Below are positions 38,457-40,014 of a DNA stretch of 40,014 nt, piece by piece. Below the pieces are notes generated by a model that was given only the letters and a program-made list of their open reading frames with translations, was not told the origin of the DNA and did not search any database. The position numbers were made by a program, and so were the translations under genes. Within the stretch, counting starts at the first letter, position 1. Every line of letters begins with the position of its first letter. This DNA comes from Actinomycetes bacterium (lineage in GTDB: Bacteria; Actinomycetota; Actinomycetes; Propionibacteriales; Nocardioidaceae), in assembly GCA_023417775.1 (NCBI GenBank), contig JAEZEJ010000143.1, positions 1 to 40,014 of the forward strand, in the 5' to 3' direction.

Positions 38457-38488
38457 TATTGATCTCAGCCTAGCTGGAAGGACCATCC

Positions 38489-38938
38489 ATGACCACCACC
38501 GATCCGCGCGAGATGTCCGGACTGGAGCTGCTGCGCTATGCCACGGCGCTGCCGACGCAGGAGCGGGCGCCGATCATCGGCGATCTGTTCAAGTTCTCGA
38601 TCGAGGAGATCGACGAAGGGCGCGTGGTCTTCTCGATCCCCTCGGATCCGACCTTCGCGAATCCGCTGGGATCCCTGCATGGCGGCGCCTGCGCCACCCT
38701 GCTCGACTCGGTGATGGGCTGCGCGGTGCACACCACCTTGGAGGCGGGAGTCGGCTACGGGACCCTGGAGCTCAAGGTCAACTACATCCGCACCGTGCCG
38801 GTCGACGGACAGCAGCTGACGGGCACGGGGACCACCATCCACGTGGGCCGTCAGGTGGCGACGGCAGAAGGGCAGGTCGTGGACGCGCGCGGCCGACTCG
38901 TGGCACACGCGACCACGACCTGCCTGATCTACCGGTAG
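38489..38938 (+). CDS. PaaI-type hotdog-fold thioesterase
   Basis: The 149-residue protein has the hotdog-fold segment NPLGSLHGGACATLLDSVMGCAVHTTLEAGVGYGTLELKVNYIRTV. HGG and the acidic residue in LLDSV are at the positions used by PaaI/YdiI-type acyl-CoA thioesterases. It would hydrolyse an acyl- or aryl-CoA to the free acid and CoA in the cytoplasm. GGAAGGA lies 6 bases before the ATG. It is divergent from the TetR gene and shares its operator region; the convergent amidase gene ends 3 bases after its stop. Confidence 0.88.
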   Translation: MTTTDPREMSGLELLRYATALPTQERAPIIGDLFKFSIEEIDEGRVVFSIPSDPTFANPLGSLHGGACATLLDSVMGCAVHTTLEAGVGYGTLELKVNYIRTVPVDGQQLTGTGTTIHVGRQVATAEGQVVDARGRLVAHATTTCLIYR

Positions 38939-38941
38939 GTC

Positions 38942-40014
38942 TCAGGAGAGCGCCTGGTCGAGATCGGCGCGCAGTCCATCGCCGGCGTCGAGCCATTCCT
39001 GGCCGTACTGGCCTGGGCAGGCGGTGGCGAGCCAGTTCCGGTGTCCGGAGACGCGGAACTCGGTCTGCCCGTTCAGGGTGAGGCTCTGCAGCGGCCGCAG
39101 TCCGTAGTCGTCGAGGCGCCAGGCGATCAGGCGGGTGGTGGCATCGCGCAGCGCATTCCACTCGGCATCGCGGATATTCGATGTCTCGAAATTCCCCATC
39201 ATCGCGACACCGGTGGTGTTGTCGTTGACCTCGCGCACACCGGCGTGGGCGCCGCGGACATGGTCGTCGAGGCTGCCCGCCCGGCCCTCGAAGACCTGGC
39301 CGTACTTGTCGACGAGGAAGTTGTACCCGAGGTCGCACCAGCCGTTGGTGACCATGTGCATGGTCTGGTACGAGCGGACGATGCCGGCGGACTCCTCCTT
39401 CGCGTAGGAGTTGGCTCCCGCCGTGTGATGCAGGACGACGCCCTGCATCGAACCGGTCGTCGCATCACAGCTCTCGGCCGGAGCGGCACCCCATCCGCTG
39501 CGCGGGATGATGTCGGGCTGACCGGCGGCGTAGGCGGAGGGGTTGGAGTCCTCAGGTGACTCGCCCGGGTCGACCGTCACGACCCGCAGTCCCTCGGGGG
39601 CGGTACCCGCGGAATCGACGCGGACTGCGACGGCGTCGGCCTCCTCGCTGGACCAGATGGGCTCGGTCGAGCGGGGAGCGTCCGCGCCCTCGGTGCGTTC
39701 CAGCGGCTGCCACTCACCCCATCCGGCGGCGGTCCGCACGCGCAACTCGAGCCCCGGCGTGGGGTCCGCATCGCCCTCCCATGTCACGGCCACCATGTGG
39801 AAGCCGGACAGATCGTCCTGCTCGATCTCGGCGGGGCCTCCGGCATAGGCGGTCACGTCCGAGTCCAACTCGGTCTGCTCGACGCTCACTCGGTCGCCCA
39901 GGCGGGGATCATCGAGGGTCTCGGCTGCCGGTGGCCCGTCGGCCGCGCTCGCGGGCGCGGCCGTGACGAAGGAGGCGGCGAGCGCGATCGCCGAGGCGGC
40001 GATCGTGACGGTGG
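38942..40014 (-). CDS. secreted N-acetylmuramoyl-L-alanine amidase / PGRP-domain protein, 5' end missing
   Basis: The frame stays open to the window edge, so the start lies beyond 40014. The first visible residues (TIAASAIALAASFVTAAPASAADG) are the end of a signal peptide with a likely cleavage site at ASA-ADG, so the protein is exported. An extracellular region of about 150 residues precedes the amidase_2/PGRP domain. That domain has PRSGWGAAPAESC, the zinc motif VLHHTAGANSY, YNFLVDKYGQVFEGRAG, and GHRNWLATACPG, which holds the second His and the Cys ligand. The zinc site looks complete, so it should cleave the amide between muramic acid and the stem peptide. Confidence 0.9.
   Translation of the reverse strand, partial: TVTIAASAIALAASFVTAAPASAADGPPAAETLDDPRLGDRVSVEQTELDSDVTAYAGGPAEIEQDDLSGFHMVAVTWEGDADPTPGLELRVRTAAGWGEWQPLERTEGADAPRSTEPIWSSEEADAVAVRVDSAGTAPEGLRVVTVDPGESPEDSNPSAYAAGQPDIIPRSGWGAAPAESCDATTGSMQGVVLHHTAGANSYAKEESAGIVRSYQTMHMVTNGWCDLGYNFLVDKYGQVFEGRAGSLDDHVRGAHAGVREVNDNTTGVAMMGNFETSNIRDAEWNALRDATTRLIAWRLDDYGLRPLQSLTLNGQTEFRVSGHRNWLATACPGQYGQEWLDAGDGLRADLDQALS

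Overview
The window is about 68-70% GC by eye and tightly packed with genes. It comes from a mycothiol-making actinobacterium (Actinomycetota). The evidence is a clear mshB, a 7Fe ferredoxin FdxA next to an N-succinyldiaminopimelate aminotransferase (dapC), an actinobacterial-type dapD, a DUF3618/GroES-like pair, a VanW-domain wall protein, and many -10 boxes (TANNNT) only 5-7 bases before a start codon, as expected for leaderless mRNAs. The genus cannot be fixed from the sequence alone. No rRNA, CRISPR array, transposase or phage gene was seen. At least eleven gene pairs overlap by four bases (ATGA or GTGA), so most blocks are translationally coupled operons.

Left part (1-21.1 kb), mostly housekeeping: a DUF985 cupin and an acidic small protein; a DPP-IV-like S9 peptidase (minus strand); mshB with a small membrane protein; a flavin reductase coupled to a VanW-domain protein; a GNAT acetyltransferase; fdxA-dapC; a membrane-anchored L7/L12-like domain protein; an ABC-2 exporter; dapD and trmL (minus); two tandem paralogous membrane proteins with nearly identical promoters and an exact 64-bp repeat; tRNA-Leu(UAG); a Bcp peroxiredoxin; DUF3618, GroES-like and FUSC genes; an ArsR-like regulator, beta-lactamase-fold hydrolase and membrane protein operon; and a second ABC-2 exporter (NatAB-like). 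Ahead of that exporter lies an unusual leader. It has a promoter with a 12-bp inverted repeat, a 29-codon peptide with a strong ribosome-binding site, two hairpins ending in a textbook intrinsic terminator, and then a small gene with two in-frame start sites.

Right part (21.1-37 kb), a catabolic and transport region: two CitE/malyl-CoA-lyase-family genes, a DASS dicarboxylate transporter, DUF503, an alkylsulfatase-like metallo-beta-lactamase (MBL) protein, a PucR-type regulator divergent from a class III CoA-transferase, a TetR regulator, and a six-gene operon. That operon encodes a complete peptide/nickel-type ABC transporter in which a second, metal-ligand-deficient alkylsulfatase-like protein sits between the ATPases and the lipoprotein binding protein. 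Promoter-proximal inverted repeats built on TGTGA/TCACA recur at three places here. The genes could together import a (di)carboxylic or ester/sulfate substrate, activate it with CoA and cleave it to acyl-CoA plus a keto acid, but the substrate is not visible.

The last 3 kb hold a TetR/SDR operon divergent from a PaaI-type thioesterase around a perfect 16-bp operator, and a zinc amidase/PGRP-domain exoprotein whose 5' end runs off the window.
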